Notes under the pieces: model-generated | Database searches by the model: none | What the model was told of the DNA's origin: nothing | The model's input: the letters and a program-made list of their open reading frames with translations, nothing else | Translations under genes and position numbers: made by a program | In this document: piece by piece, positions 17,072 through 26,223 of the stretch | Numbering within the stretch: position 1 is the stretch's first letter | Layout of the letters: every line of letters starts with the position of its first letter | NCBI GenBank assembly: GCA_947468275.1 | Contig: CANIKO010000002.1 | Location: forward strand, 41,363 to 105,362 | Length of the DNA: 64,000 nucleotides | Source of the DNA: Bacteroidota bacterium | GTDB lineage: Bacteria; Bacteroidota; Bacteroidia; NS11-12g; UBA9320 | Reading direction: 5' to 3'

Positions 17072-18760
17072 TTGTCGCTTACTAACTTTTGGCAACTATT
17101 GGCGGGGCTTTCCATTTTTCTATTTGGGATGTACCAACTAGAAATTGCTTTGAAACAGCTCGCAGGAAGAACCTTTAAACTTTTCTTAAGAAAACATACG
17201 GAAAATAAGTTAAGTGCCATTTTTAGCGGAACCATTGTTACAGCAGTATTACAAAGTAGTTCGGTGGTTACATTTATGGTATTAAGTTTTGTAGGTGCCG
17301 GAGTAATAAATATGCGAAATGCTTTGGCAGTAGTGTTAGGATCTAACTTAGGAACCACCTTGGGTAGTTGGGTGGTTGCTATGCTAGGTTTCAAATTAGA
17401 TATTGAAAAATTTGCACTTCCAATAATAGCCGTATCAGGCATTGGACTCATTGTCTTTGTCAATCGAAAAAAACTTTTCCAGGTATCCAATTTTCTTCTG
17501 GGTTTTGGATTATTGTTTCTTGGACTAAATTATATGAAGAAAAGTATGGAGTCATTATTTACAAATCTCGACTTTACACCTTACTTGCATTTAAATTTAT
17601 TGAGTTTTGTATTAATAGGTTTTGTTATTACCGCCATTATTCAGTCAAGTTCGGCTACAATGGTGATTACATTAACTACTCTCAATGCAGGTGCCATACC
17701 CTTCAATTTTGCTGTGGCTATTATAATTGGGTCTGAACTTGGTACCTCCATAAAAACTTTGGTGGGTTCAATTGGAGGGATTTCCGCCAAAAGACGCGTG
17801 GCTTTGGGAAACATTATTTTTAATTTCGTAATCACAGTTTTTGCGTTTGCTTTTATGACACCTATAATAAGTTTGATTCAAAAAACAATTGAAATAAAAG
17901 ATCCACTTATTGGGTTGGTGCTATTTCAAACAATCATTAACTTAATAGGTATTATTTTATTTTTCCCATTCCTAAAAAAATTCAGTGATTTCCTAGAAAA
18001 TAGATTTAAAAATAATCAAAAAACAGCCACATTCTACATTCAAAATATTAGTCCTAAAATGCCGGAAATAGCAGTTGAAGTGCTAGAAAAAGAAACGCTA
18101 TTATTTATACAACGGGTTATCAGTATCAACATGGAAGCTTTTCATGTAGTTGGAATAGAGTTAAAATATGATATAGAAATAAATGATCTGTTTAATAAAA
18201 ATATAAGCAAGTTAATTACCTACAATGAAAAATATGATGATGTAAAACATGCTGAAGGCGAGATACTTTCACTTTATACTAAAATGAACGAGGTGGAAAT
18301 TGAAAAGGAAGATTTTATAAGACTCAACCAATTAGTTGCATCTGTAAGAAATGCGATGTATAGCGCCAAAGGTATCAAAGATGTGCGACATGATAGAAAA
18401 GAGCTAAGTGAATCGGCCATTGATATTAAATATAATTATTACAAGTTTTTACAATCTCAATTACATGATTTCTACAATACTCTCAATGAACTTTTATCTT
18501 ATAAAGAAGCGACAACTTGTTTTGAAGAATTAATAAGGTTGATGGGACAAATTCAAAAGGATTATGAAAATAGGTTGAATAATATTTACCAACTTTCAGC
18601 CAAAAACACCCTCGAAGAATACGACGTTTCAACATTATTAAATGTAAATCGCGAGGTGTATTCCTCTTGCAAAGCTTTAATTTATTCGCTTAAAGATTAT
18701 CTTCTAGACACTATACATGCCGAAGATTTTGAAAGCGTTCCAGTTTCTGTAATAAAGTAG
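17072..18760 (+). CDS. Na/Pi cotransporter family protein with PhoU-like tail
   Basis: A 562-residue membrane protein of the PNaS family. Two inverted transport repeats carry the QSSS motifs (Gln61 and Gln191), within about eight to nine membrane helices up to residue 305. The last 230 residues are helical and PhoU-like. It imports phosphate or a related anion with sodium across the inner membrane, or exports it. A TTG start 3 bp after the CBS gene is the only start that keeps the first helix, so the two are an operon. Regulation follows the CBS promoter. Confidence 0.88.
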   Translation: MSLTNFWQLLAGLSIFLFGMYQLEIALKQLAGRTFKLFLRKHTENKLSAIFSGTIVTAVLQSSSVVTFMVLSFVGAGVINMRNALAVVLGSNLGTTLGSWVVAMLGFKLDIEKFALPIIAVSGIGLIVFVNRKKLFQVSNFLLGFGLLFLGLNYMKKSMESLFTNLDFTPYLHLNLLSFVLIGFVITAIIQSSSATMVITLTTLNAGAIPFNFAVAIIIGSELGTSIKTLVGSIGGISAKRRVALGNIIFNFVITVFAFAFMTPIISLIQKTIEIKDPLIGLVLFQTIINLIGIILFFPFLKKFSDFLENRFKNNQKTATFYIQNISPKMPEIAVEVLEKETLLFIQRVISINMEAFHVVGIELKYDIEINDLFNKNISKLITYNEKYDDVKHAEGEILSLYTKMNEVEIEKEDFIRLNQLVASVRNAMYSAKGIKDVRHDRKELSESAIDIKYNYYKFLQSQLHDFYNTLNELLSYKEATTCFEELIRLMGQIQKDYENRLNNIYQLSAKNTLEEYDVSTLLNVNREVYSSCKALIYSLKDYLLDTIHAEDFESVPVSVIK

Positions 18761-19193
18761 ATTAGAATTGCATTAATTATTAAGGGTATAAGTTTCATTT
18801 TAATATTGCTTTCTTGAGTCTAGAGTTTATGGATATGAACTACCATTAGGGGCCCCGAAATATGTTTGGACATAATATTTGTCCAACTTGATTTCCAAAT
18901 TTATTCAGGAAATTTCAGATGATAAGTATCTATCGAAAAAACAGCAGGTCTATTTTTTTTATAAAAGATTCAAGGCCATGAAGCGGATATATATGAATCT
19001 TATTTTTTTAAACGTCCACTTTTATTTTTAATATAAATGGATGCGATACAGCTTACTGTTTTGAGTTTTTATCTTAAAACTTATGAGCCGAATCTTCGAA
19101 ACTTTTATCTGAGGGCGTCAATACTTCTAACACTTTATAAATAATGATGGTTTAACCTAATTTAGATAGATAGATTATGAATTAAATGTAAAA
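18761..19193. other. Gene-free spacer of about 430 bp
   Basis: No convincing reading frame was found. It contains GGGGCCCC (18849-18856) and an inverted repeat TTGGACA/TGTCCAA (18866-18872 and 18880-18886) that could end the Na/Pi transcript, though no T run follows. The rest is AT-rich and featureless, possibly decayed sequence. Confidence 0.5.
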
Positions 19194-19225
19194 ACGAGCG
19201 TTCATACATCAAAATGAACGCTCGT
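19194..19225. terminator. Terminator of the BON gene
   Basis: ACGAGCGTTCAT (19194-19205) and ATGAACGCTCGT (19214-19225) form a perfect 12-bp stem with an 8-nt loop. It lies 22 bp after the BON stop codon on the minus strand, with a T-rich flank. Confidence 0.85.
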
Positions 19226-19246
19226 ATTCCTTTTAATTATTCTAAG

Positions 19247-19921
19247 TTAGTATGCTGCGGCTAAAGCTCCGATTTCAATATCTAAATTATTTTCTACACG
19301 ACTAACACCCGGTGCAAGCCATGCGGCATGTTCGGCATCTTTCTTTTCAGCAAAGGAACGCACCTTACCTTTTAATACTACTTTATTTCCTAAAACTTCT
19401 ATTTTTATTCTATCGGCATCAATGGATGCACTGCGATGAAACGCGGCACTTATTTTACGTCCAATATCTGTTGCAGCAATGGTTGGAACAATTTTAATGT
19501 TATTAATAATACCTCTAACACCAAATAGGTTTTCAATAGAGTTTTTTACCGCATTCTTTTGAAATTCCCATTCAACTGAACCTTCAAGTGTTACCCAACC
19601 ATTTTCCACTTTCATTTTAATTTTATCTTCCTGTACCGAACTGTGCCATTTTAAAGCATTCAACACAGCCTGAGCAATTTCGGTGTCATTTCGAAGTCCT
19701 AATGCTGAAATTTTCACTTCGATGTCTTCGGCCACCGCTTTAACCCCTTCAACTTTTTTGGTTGAATTTTCTGCTTCAATCTTTTTTGCATAGGTGTCAA
19801 CCATTCCTGATAGGGTAACAATACCATTTTTTACAGCTACTCCAATTTCACTGGATTTAAGTAATGGCGACCACAGAAGTTCTTCCATCACATCTCTTTG
19901 AATTTCTAAATCTGTTTTCAT
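19247..19921 (-). CDS. Protein with three BON domains
   Basis: A 224-residue protein composed of three successive BON repeats (about 3-70, 78-148, 150-217), each with the pattern of a helix, V.NG.VTL.G.V strand pair and V.GV..V.N strand. No signal peptide is visible, so it is cytoplasmic, unlike OsmY. BON domains bind phospholipid or envelope surfaces and often accompany osmotic or general stress responses. It is divergent from the DUF6629 gene; its TAATTTTG -7 element and an FNR-like box lie upstream. Confidence 0.85.
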   Translation of the reverse strand: MKTDLEIQRDVMEELLWSPLLKSSEIGVAVKNGIVTLSGMVDTYAKKIEAENSTKKVEGVKAVAEDIEVKISALGLRNDTEIAQAVLNALKWHSSVQEDKIKMKVENGWVTLEGSVEWEFQKNAVKNSIENLFGVRGIINNIKIVPTIAATDIGRKISAAFHRSASIDADRIKIEVLGNKVVLKGKVRSFAEKKDAEHAAWLAPGVSRVENNLDIEIGALAAAY

Positions 19922-19960
19922 TGTTTAAATATTAAGATAAATACAAGATAATTAACAATT

Positions 19961-20004
19961 CAAAATTATTGTGATAAATAACAAGGCATCAATGATTAAA
20001 ATCA
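19961..20004 (-). promoter_or_regulatory. FNR-like promoter of the BON gene
   Basis: Minus-strand -7 element TAATTTTG (19968-19961). Box TGATTAAAATCA (19993-20004) is centred 30.5 bp upstream. The same box also serves as the distal site of the divergent promoter. Confidence 0.7.
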
Positions 20005-20057
20005 AAATTATAAGTGATTTTCAATACACATTCCAACTAATTATAGTCCTTGCTTTG
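19993..20057 (+). promoter_or_regulatory. FNR-like promoter of the DUF6629 gene
   Basis: The -7 element is TTGCTTTG (20050-20057). A degenerate box TGATTTTCAATA (20015-20026) is centred 29.5 bp upstream and the perfect box at 19993-20004 51.5 bp upstream. Confidence 0.55.
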
Positions 20058-20075
20058 TATTAATTAAAAAAATAT

Positions 20076-20759
20076 ATGTGTTTTTCATCAAGTGCAAGTT
20101 TCTCTACCGGAGCCATATTAGGAGTTGCAGGCTTGTTAACAATTACCAAGGTTAAAAACTCAGATCAGTATATATTTGCTTCCATTCCCTTGTTTTTTTC
20201 CATTCAGCAATTCTCTGAAGGGTTGGTTTGGCTTTCACTTACCAAGTCCAATTTTGCAATTTGGGAATCAATGGCTACAAATATTTTTTTAATTTTTGCT
20301 CAGGTGGTTTGGCCAATATGGGTGCCACTTTCGATCTATTTATTGGAAAAAGATAAATTTAGAAAAAAAATTCTAGTTTATATTTTAGCAATGGGCTCAT
20401 TACTTTCACTTTACCTCACATATTGCCTATTATTCTTTCCGGTTAAGGCTGAAATAATTTCGTTACACATTCATTATAAATTGGACTTCCCGCCAGCTAT
20501 AATGCACATTACCCCTATTTTTTACTTTATCCCTACAGTTATTTCCCCTTTATTATCAAGTAATAAGAGAGTACCATTACTAGGATTAACAATAATGGCC
20601 TCCTATTTTTTTACACTGCTTTTTTATACAAATTATGTAATTTCTGTTTGGTGTTTTTTTTCAGCAATAATTAGCGCAATTGTGTATTATATTATTATGG
20701 AGATGAATAGTTTAAAAATTTCTGAAAAAGAAAAATTGGTTATTAGAAGTATAGATTAA
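20076..20759 (+). CDS. DUF6629-like integral membrane protein
   Basis: A 227-residue protein with about seven membrane helices. It starts MCFSSSASFSTG, the signature start of the DUF6629 family, followed by IPLFFSIQQFSEGLVWL. The family function is unknown. The gene is controlled by an FNR-like promoter and faces the BON gene, so it joins the stress island. It converges with the response regulator at 20768 with only 8 bp between the stops. Confidence 0.75.
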   Translation: MCFSSSASFSTGAILGVAGLLTITKVKNSDQYIFASIPLFFSIQQFSEGLVWLSLTKSNFAIWESMATNIFLIFAQVVWPIWVPLSIYLLEKDKFRKKILVYILAMGSLLSLYLTYCLLFFPVKAEIISLHIHYKLDFPPAIMHITPIFYFIPTVISPLLSSNKRVPLLGLTIMASYFFTLLFYTNYVISVWCFFSAIISAIVYYIIMEMNSLKISEKEKLVIRSID

Positions 20760-20767
20760 ATAATATG

Positions 20768-21133
20768 TCAAATACATAAACAGCGCTTGATCTCGTCAAG
20801 CAACACCTCATCATGAAAAGGCTTTTGAATATATCCTTTTGCCCCCATGTTTAATCCATTTTCGATATCCTTCCTTTCTGTACTTGCTGTAAAAAAAATA
20901 AAAGGAATTTTTGATGTAACAGAATCAGTCTTTAGTTCGCCCAACACTTGATACCCATCAGCCTCAGGCATCATAATATCACTCAAAATAATATCAGGTA
21001 AAATATCTTTGGCCATAGAAAGACCAATTTTTCCATTGGCAGCGATTACAACATTATACCCTTCTAGTTCTAATATCTCAGAGGTGTTTTCACGAATATC
21101 ATGATTATCTTCAATAAGTAAGACTGTTTTCAT
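20768..21133 (-). CDS. Stand-alone receiver (CheY-like) response regulator
   Basis: A 121-residue receiver domain with the acidic pair EDN at 8-10, phospho-acceptor Asp52 (SDIMMP), Thr82 and Lys104 (QKPF). It has no output domain, so it acts as a phosphate carrier or by protein contact. It resembles the receiver of the RR-Crp protein at 34644 (both with SDIMMPE/CDIMMPE). It may take part in the same phosphorelay. The tandem FNR-like sites at 21307-21340 are upstream, but the promoter spacing favours the opposite (usp) direction. Confidence 0.85.
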   Translation of the reverse strand: MKTVLLIEDNHDIRENTSEILELEGYNVVIAANGKIGLSMAKDILPDIILSDIMMPEADGYQVLGELKTDSVTSKIPFIFFTASTERKDIENGLNMGAKGYIQKPFHDEVLLDEIKRCLCI

Positions 21134-21306
21134 TTAATTGAATTTAAGAATTGCCAAATAATAAATTTAAGTCAAAAATAAAGGTTAGAAAGATTACAAC
21201 CAATATTTTTTTAATCACAATACTTTCACACTTTAGCTTAAAAATCGGCCTCATTATTTATATATTGGGATAATTAAAAATTGCAAAAATACTTCTGACA
21301 AGTTAA

Positions 21307-21371
21307 TGATTTAAATCATCTTATTTTTTGATTAGAGTCAAGGATTAAACCATTTCTATTGAATAATTTTG
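21307..21371 (+). promoter_or_regulatory. FNR-like promoter of the universal stress operon
   Basis: Boxes TGATTTAAATCA (21307-21318, full palindrome) and TGATTAGAGTCA (21329-21340, one mismatch) are 22 bp apart and centred 51.5 and 29.5 bp before a perfect TAATTTTG -7 element (21364-21371). Confidence 0.8.
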
Positions 21372-21398
21372 ACTTGGATTTCTGTTATATTTTTTGTC

Positions 21399-22250
21399 AT
21401 GAATACAATTTTAGTACCTACCGATTTTTCCAAAAATGCGAAAAACGCATTGGATTATGCAATTGTTTTAGCTAAAAAAGAAAGTGCAAAAATAATTTTG
21501 GTGCATGCCTTTCATGTTTTATATATTACTCCCGATTTGCCAGTTGAATTTTTAGCTGATGAAATAGATATTGTTGAAACAACAGCCAACAAACAACTTA
21601 AGGTCTTATCTGAAAAAGTAAAATCAGAAAATTTAGAATGTGAAATTATTAATAAACAAGATTTTATCCTGGATTTAATTCTTGATGTTACTAAAATAAA
21701 AAAACCAAATCTTATTGTAATGGGCACCAAGGGTGCAAGCGGACTTGAAGAAGTATTTATGGGTAGTAATACGGCAAAAATTATTGAAAAAACAAAATGT
21801 CCGGTAATTGCAGTTCCAAAAAAATCAAAATTTAAGCCCATAAAAAATATTACGTATGCAACCAATTATTTATCGAGTGATATTGATGCACTAAAAAAAT
21901 TGATTGAGATAGCAAAATTATTTAATGCTAAAATCACCTTGGTTCATTTTACTGATAAGGATAATATTCAAAAGGAGGAAGAAGTGCATCTAAATAAATT
22001 TATTACAAAAATTAGAAATAAAATCAAATATGATCAATTAGAATTTAAACTTCTCACTGGTAAACATTTTTTAGAAGAACTTGACGATTATATCAAAAAA
22101 GACACAACAGATTTGCTCTCCATGTCAACTCATTATCGCAATATCTATGACAAACTTTTTGGCACGAGTTACACTAAAAAATTGGCCTATCACACCTCTG
22201 TACCACTTTTGGCATTTCACTACAAAAAAGAATCCATGGTTTTTATTTGA
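21399..22250 (+). CDS. Universal stress protein, tandem UspA domains
   Basis: A 283-residue protein with two UspA folds (about 1-140 and 150-283). The first has the ATP-binding signature MGTKGASGLEEVFMGSNTAKI and CPVIAVP; the second is degenerate. The ATG at 21399 (MNTILVPTDFS) is the true start: the longer TTG at 21369 lies inside the -7 element. First of four plus-strand genes (two Usp proteins, DUF2953-like, GerW-like) under a two-box FNR-like promoter. Confidence 0.9.
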   Translation: MNTILVPTDFSKNAKNALDYAIVLAKKESAKIILVHAFHVLYITPDLPVEFLADEIDIVETTANKQLKVLSEKVKSENLECEIINKQDFILDLILDVTKIKKPNLIVMGTKGASGLEEVFMGSNTAKIIEKTKCPVIAVPKKSKFKPIKNITYATNYLSSDIDALKKLIEIAKLFNAKITLVHFTDKDNIQKEEEVHLNKFITKIRNKIKYDQLEFKLLTGKHFLEELDDYIKKDTTDLLSMSTHYRNIYDKLFGTSYTKKLAYHTSVPLLAFHYKKESMVFI

Positions 22251-22258
22251 ATACTATT

Positions 22259-23191
22259 ATGAGGAAAAAACTTAAAATATTGTTGGCAACTGATTATTCA
22301 GAAGCTGCAGTGAATGCCGAACACTACGCCATTAAATTTGCCTTGGATACAAATGCAGAGTTAAGGCTGATTCATGTTTACCAGATTCCACTGATTTACA
22401 CGCCAACTAAACCAATAGAGTATGTTAAATCAAGGGATGATTTTAAAAAATTAGAATTACAAATTCTCCAACTTCATCTCGACGAACTTTTCAAAGCATT
22501 AAACCTTAAAAAAGATGAATTAATTTGCGATTGTACCGTAAGTGAGGGAATTGCAGGAAAGGTAATCATAGAGGAGGCTAAGGAATGGATTCCTGATTTT
22601 ATTGTTTTAGGCACACATGGAGTAAGTATATTAAAAAAAGTTTTGCTTGGATCTCACGCATGGAATGTCATTAAAAAAGCGTGTGCACCGGTGCTTGCAA
22701 TACCCATTGAAGGAAAATATACAGGAATAAAAAATATTGTATTTGCTATAGAAGAGCGCAAAGGGGAAATTAAAGCAATTAATTATACAGTGCGTTTTGC
22801 AAAAGAATTTGATGCTAAAGTAACCATTCTACATTTCACCAATTTTGCCATTTCAAAAAAATATGAAACTGAAAAATATAAAGCATTTAAGCATGAAATT
22901 CAAGAAAATATTTCCTACGACAAACTAAATATTATATTAAAATATCATCAAAATATTATTGATGGATTGAATGATTTTTGTTTAAAATCAAATGCTGATT
23001 TACTTGCAGTGTCACCCGCCGAGCATACCTTTTTTGAAAAAATGATTATGTTAGATTATAGTTTTACTAAGAATATGAGTTTTCAAACTAAGCTACCAAT
23101 TCTTTGCATTCCGGAATATCAAAATCCAAAATCATCCAAATTTTGGGAATTATTTGAGGTGGATCAATCCTATATTAATGAGATTTATTAA
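22259..23191 (+). CDS. Universal stress protein, tandem UspA domains
   Basis: A 310-residue second Usp paralogue. The first domain has ILLATDYSEAAVNAEHYAI and the signature GTHGVSILKKVLLGSHAWNVIKKACAPVLAIP; the second (about 150-300) is diverged, though it keeps TKLPILCIPE. The ATG at 22259 is preferred over the TTG at 22247, which overlaps the previous stop. The stop shares one base with the next ATG, showing operon structure. Confidence 0.9.
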   Translation: MRKKLKILLATDYSEAAVNAEHYAIKFALDTNAELRLIHVYQIPLIYTPTKPIEYVKSRDDFKKLELQILQLHLDELFKALNLKKDELICDCTVSEGIAGKVIIEEAKEWIPDFIVLGTHGVSILKKVLLGSHAWNVIKKACAPVLAIPIEGKYTGIKNIVFAIEERKGEIKAINYTVRFAKEFDAKVTILHFTNFAISKKYETEKYKAFKHEIQENISYDKLNIILKYHQNIIDGLNDFCLKSNADLLAVSPAEHTFFEKMIMLDYSFTKNMSFQTKLPILCIPEYQNPKSSKFWELFEVDQSYINEIY

Positions 23192-23685
23192 TGTGGTGTA
23201 TACTATTGTTATTAATTCTTATAATTTTTATTTATATATTATTTGCTAAATTCTCTATTGAATTAGACAGTACTCAAAATTTATTTACCGCAAAATTTGA
23301 CAGTTTTGCTAGCATAAATACTATACTAACAAACGATTTAGTAGCGTTGGAAGTGAAATTTTTTTGGTGGGAAAAAACATATAATTTAAACAACTTATTA
23401 AGTGGTAAAACCGGGAAAGCTAAAAACAAGAAAACCCAAAACCATTCGATAAATAAGCCAATAATAAAATTAATAAATTTAATACAAAGTTTCAAAATTA
23501 ATAAATTATTCATCACCATAGATACTGGCAACATGCCATTAAACGGGGCATTATACCCTTGGTTTCATTTATTAAGTATGAAAAAAAACAGAACAATTAA
23601 TATTAATTTTTGGGGCGAAAATATAATTATTATTCATCTGGAAAATTCATTAGCGCGAATGCTATGGGCGTATTTTAAATCATAG
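23191..23685 (+). CDS. Membrane-anchored DUF2953-like protein
   Basis: A 164-residue protein with one N-terminal membrane helix (CILLLLILIIFIYILFAKF) and a basic middle (KTGKAKNKKTQNH) before a beta-rich tail. Size and layout resemble DUF2953 (YtfI of Bacillus), and the next gene is a GerW/YtfJ-like protein, the same pair as ytfI-ytfJ. The match by sequence alone is weak; the gene order is the stronger argument. Start overlaps the preceding stop by one base. Confidence 0.5.
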   Translation: MWCILLLLILIIFIYILFAKFSIELDSTQNLFTAKFDSFASINTILTNDLVALEVKFFWWEKTYNLNNLLSGKTGKAKNKKTQNHSINKPIIKLINLIQSFKINKLFITIDTGNMPLNGALYPWFHLLSMKKNRTININFWGENIIIIHLENSLARMLWAYFKS

Positions 23686-23700
23686 CAGCAATAAATAACT

Positions 23701-24072
23701 ATGACAATGGACAACAATTTAAATGAACTAATCAGCAAACTAACTGATTTCTTAAAAACCGAAGCAAAAACAGAAACCGTTGTAGGGCAACAGTTTCAAT
23801 TGGGCGATTTTCAATGTGTGCCGGTAATCGGCATCGGACTTGGATTGGGAGTTGGTGGTGGTGAGGCAAAAATACCCTCAGGAGCAGGAGTTGGTGGTGG
23901 CGCGGGAATAGGGATTGGTCCTTTGGGATTTTTGGTTACAAAAGATTCAGAAATCCAATTTATACCCACCCGAACATCTAGAGGACTGAGCGCCGCATTT
24001 GAAAAAATACCCGATTTAATGGAAAAATATTTAGACAAGAATTCAAAAAAGGAAGAACAGGTTTCTTCTTAA
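23701..24072 (+). CDS. GerW/YtfJ-family protein
   Basis: A 123-residue protein with the family pattern: an amphipathic N-terminal segment, VVGQQFQLGDFQCVPVIGIG, a glycine-rich stretch (GLGVGGGEAK to GVGGGAGIGIGP), and GFLVTKDSEIQFIP. GerW was named from sporulation in Bacillus, but this organism has no sign of sporulation; related proteins are widespread and of unknown role. Last gene of the usp operon, 15 bp after the DUF2953-like gene. Confidence 0.8.
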   Translation: MTMDNNLNELISKLTDFLKTEAKTETVVGQQFQLGDFQCVPVIGIGLGLGVGGGEAKIPSGAGVGGGAGIGIGPLGFLVTKDSEIQFIPTRTSRGLSAAFEKIPDLMEKYLDKNSKKEEQVSS

Positions 24073-24251
24073 AAACCATACTTTTTCTGTATATTTTTTG
24101 GGAAAAGCGAAGTAGCTATAAAACTTCGTTAGCACTCACTTGCGAAAAATATTAATAAATTGCCAAAACAAAAAAATATTTTGAAATTAAATAGATTCGA
24201 CAGGAACTAAATTTATATTGACTTGTTTTGAATAAAGAATCCATAATCATC

Positions 24252-24524
24252 TTATGTTCCTAATGAGGTTTTAATACTTATGCTATCGGGGAACATAAAG
24301 CTTGATTCAGACAAAAGCCCTGCTTTACTCAATGTTCTTAATTTATTATCAAGAAGATATGCGGAAATAGCTGAGAATCTATTTTTCATTTCAATATTGT
24401 AATTTTCTCCTAAAGGTTTCACTACACCATCATGCGGACTTGGCTTAGTTTGAAAAAATTGTAAGGATAGCATCAAAATAATTACTATAAGCAAAACAAT
24501 AAATAGAAAAGTTTTGGTCTTCAT
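24252..24524 (-). CDS. Small membrane-anchored hypothetical protein
   Basis: A 90-residue protein from the ATG at 24524 (MKTKTFLFIVLLIVIILML): one N-terminal helix, then a short soluble part with no recognised motif. A longer TTG start at 24542 adds little. It is a single gene, divergent from the erythromycin-esterase-like gene. The FNR-like box at 24596 is 72 bp from its start, without a convincing -7 element in its direction. Confidence 0.5.
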   Translation of the reverse strand: MKTKTFLFIVLLIVIILMLSLQFFQTKPSPHDGVVKPLGENYNIEMKNRFSAISAYLLDNKLRTLSKAGLLSESSFMFPDSISIKTSLGT

Positions 24525-24595
24525 GATTAATTGAGAATGCAAACCAATATATAATAGCCTATTTTTTTTCTAGTAAATTTAATCAAGTTTATGCG

Positions 24596-24638
24596 TGATT
24601 CTAATCATTTCACCAACTCATTATTAGCGTTTGCTTTG
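24596..24638 (+). promoter_or_regulatory. FNR-like promoter of the erythromycin-esterase-like gene
   Basis: Box TGATTCTAATCA (24596-24607) is centred 29.5 bp before TTGCTTTG (24631-24638, one mismatch), the same -7 variant as the DUF6629 promoter. The ATG follows 19 bp later. Confidence 0.7.
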
Positions 24639-24657
24639 CTTCAAATAATTTTGATAA

Positions 24658-25983
24658 ATGGAATTTAATACTGAAAATAATAATTCCGAACTAAAAGATA
24701 TTTTAGCAAACCTTGCTAATCCGCTTCTCAAGAGTTCAGACCTTGATCCTTTAATGAAATATATTGGTAATTCTAAATACGTTTTACTTGGCGAAGCTTC
24801 TCACGGGACTCATGAATATTATATCTGGCGGGCCAAAATAAGTCAACGTTTAATTAAAGAGAAAGGATTTTCATTTATTGCCGTAGAGGGGGATTGGCCG
24901 GATTGTTATCGATTAAATCGATATGTTAAAGATTATGAACTTGCGGGTAAAAGTGCGTCTGAAGTTTTAAATTTATTTAATCGTTGGCCAACATGGATTT
25001 GGGCCAACTGGGAAATGGTAGCATTTTCAGAATGGTTAAAAAAATATAATACCGGCCTCCTATCAAATAATAAAGTCGGATTTTATGGCCTTGATGTATA
25101 TAGTTTCCTAGGAACTATGGATTCATTAATTGCATATCTTAAAAAAGACAATCAAAAAACATTTCAAACAGCCATAAAAGCAATGCAATGCTTTGAACCT
25201 CTTGGACCCAACACTAGGCAGTCTTATAATGGCACTCCTAGTATTGTTCATGATTTATATGAAAAAGAAGTAGTTGAGCTGCTTTTAGAAATAAGAAAAA
25301 ATATTGCACATTACAATTCTGATCATGAAAATGGGTTTAGCGCAGAACAAAATGCCATTATAGCTGTGAATGCTGAACAATACTATAAAGCCATAATAAG
25401 AGGTGGGGCAGAATCTTGGAACATACGTTCTAGGCAAATGGTCAAAACTTTAAACCGATTGATGGATTTTCATGGCAAAAATACCAAAGTAATTGTATGG
25501 AAACACAATACTCATATTGGGGATGCACGAGCTACTAATATGATGAATGAGGGCTTAGTGAATGTTGGTCAATTAATTAAGCAACAGCATATGAAAGAAG
25601 GAGTAGTAACCGTTGGATTTGGTTCATACAAGGGCAGTGTGATTGCCGGCAGAGAGTGGGGTGATATAATGAAAAAAACGAATATTCCTCCTGCTGTAAA
25701 TGGAAGCTGGGAACAAATTCTACATAATTTTAGTACCAGAAAAAATAAGCTAATAATGCTTCAAAAGCTAAAAAATGGGGATCAGATTAAAATGCCATTA
25801 GAACACAGAGCTATTGGTGCGGTTTATAATCCAGAGCATGAAAAATATGGCAACTATGTAAAAAGTATCCTGCCCAATCAATATGATGCATTTATCTATC
25901 TTGATGAAACCACGGCACTTAATCCACTTCATTTATGCCCAGATGGTCATCAAATTCCTAAGACCTTTCCATTTGGGGTATAG
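24658..25983 (+). CDS. Erythromycin-esterase-like protein
   Basis: A 441-residue protein of the EreA/B-like superfamily. Visible are the GEASHGTHEYY motif near residue 46 (the catalytic-type histidine), FIAVEGDWPD, VIVWKHNTHIGDAR and the C-terminal DAFIYLDETTALNPL. Most members outside resistance elements have unknown substrates; resistance to macrolides should not be assumed. It is a single gene behind an FNR-like promoter. The DosR regulon of M. tuberculosis also contains a protein with this domain (Rv2030c), a parallel rather than proof of function. Confidence 0.88.
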   Translation: MEFNTENNNSELKDILANLANPLLKSSDLDPLMKYIGNSKYVLLGEASHGTHEYYIWRAKISQRLIKEKGFSFIAVEGDWPDCYRLNRYVKDYELAGKSASEVLNLFNRWPTWIWANWEMVAFSEWLKKYNTGLLSNNKVGFYGLDVYSFLGTMDSLIAYLKKDNQKTFQTAIKAMQCFEPLGPNTRQSYNGTPSIVHDLYEKEVVELLLEIRKNIAHYNSDHENGFSAEQNAIIAVNAEQYYKAIIRGGAESWNIRSRQMVKTLNRLMDFHGKNTKVIVWKHNTHIGDARATNMMNEGLVNVGQLIKQQHMKEGVVTVGFGSYKGSVIAGREWGDIMKKTNIPPAVNGSWEQILHNFSTRKNKLIMLQKLKNGDQIKMPLEHRAIGAVYNPEHEKYGNYVKSILPNQYDAFIYLDETTALNPLHLCPDGHQIPKTFPFGV

Positions 25984-26015
25984 ATAATTTATTTATAATT
26001 TTATTCTATAGCGTG

Positions 26016-26080
26016 TGATGAAAATCAACATAAAGAGTGATTAAATGCATCTTCTATTTACATAACTATTCCGTGCTTTG
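26016..26080 (+). promoter_or_regulatory. FNR-like promoter of the baeRF gene
   Basis: Boxes TGATGAAAATCA (26016-26027) and TGATTAAATGCA (26038-26049, degenerate right half) are 22 bp apart, centred 51.5 and 29.5 bp before GTGCTTTG (26073-26080), which keeps the TTTG part of the -7 element. The leader to the ATG is about 140 nt. Confidence 0.6.
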
Positions 26081-26223
26081 AAGTAATTAATTTACAAATT
26101 GGTATTTTTAGTATTTCCAACAACACTATTATTAGTTATGAAATTATCGCCATTCAATTTTTAAAGTACTTATAAATCAAAGAATAAAATAAGAATAGTT
26201 TTCAAAAAATAAAAATTAATGTT

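Noticed and set aside
18849..18886. Possible insertion-sequence end (GGGGCCCC and inverted repeat)
   Set aside because: No transposase, no target duplication, and no second copy in the window.
21369..21398. TTG start extending the first Usp protein
   Set aside because: The codon is inside the promoter -7 element and the Usp fold begins at the ATG at 21399.
24658..25983. Macrolide resistance gene
   Set aside because: The superfamily is broad; chromosomal stress-island context and lack of mobile elements do not support a resistance role.
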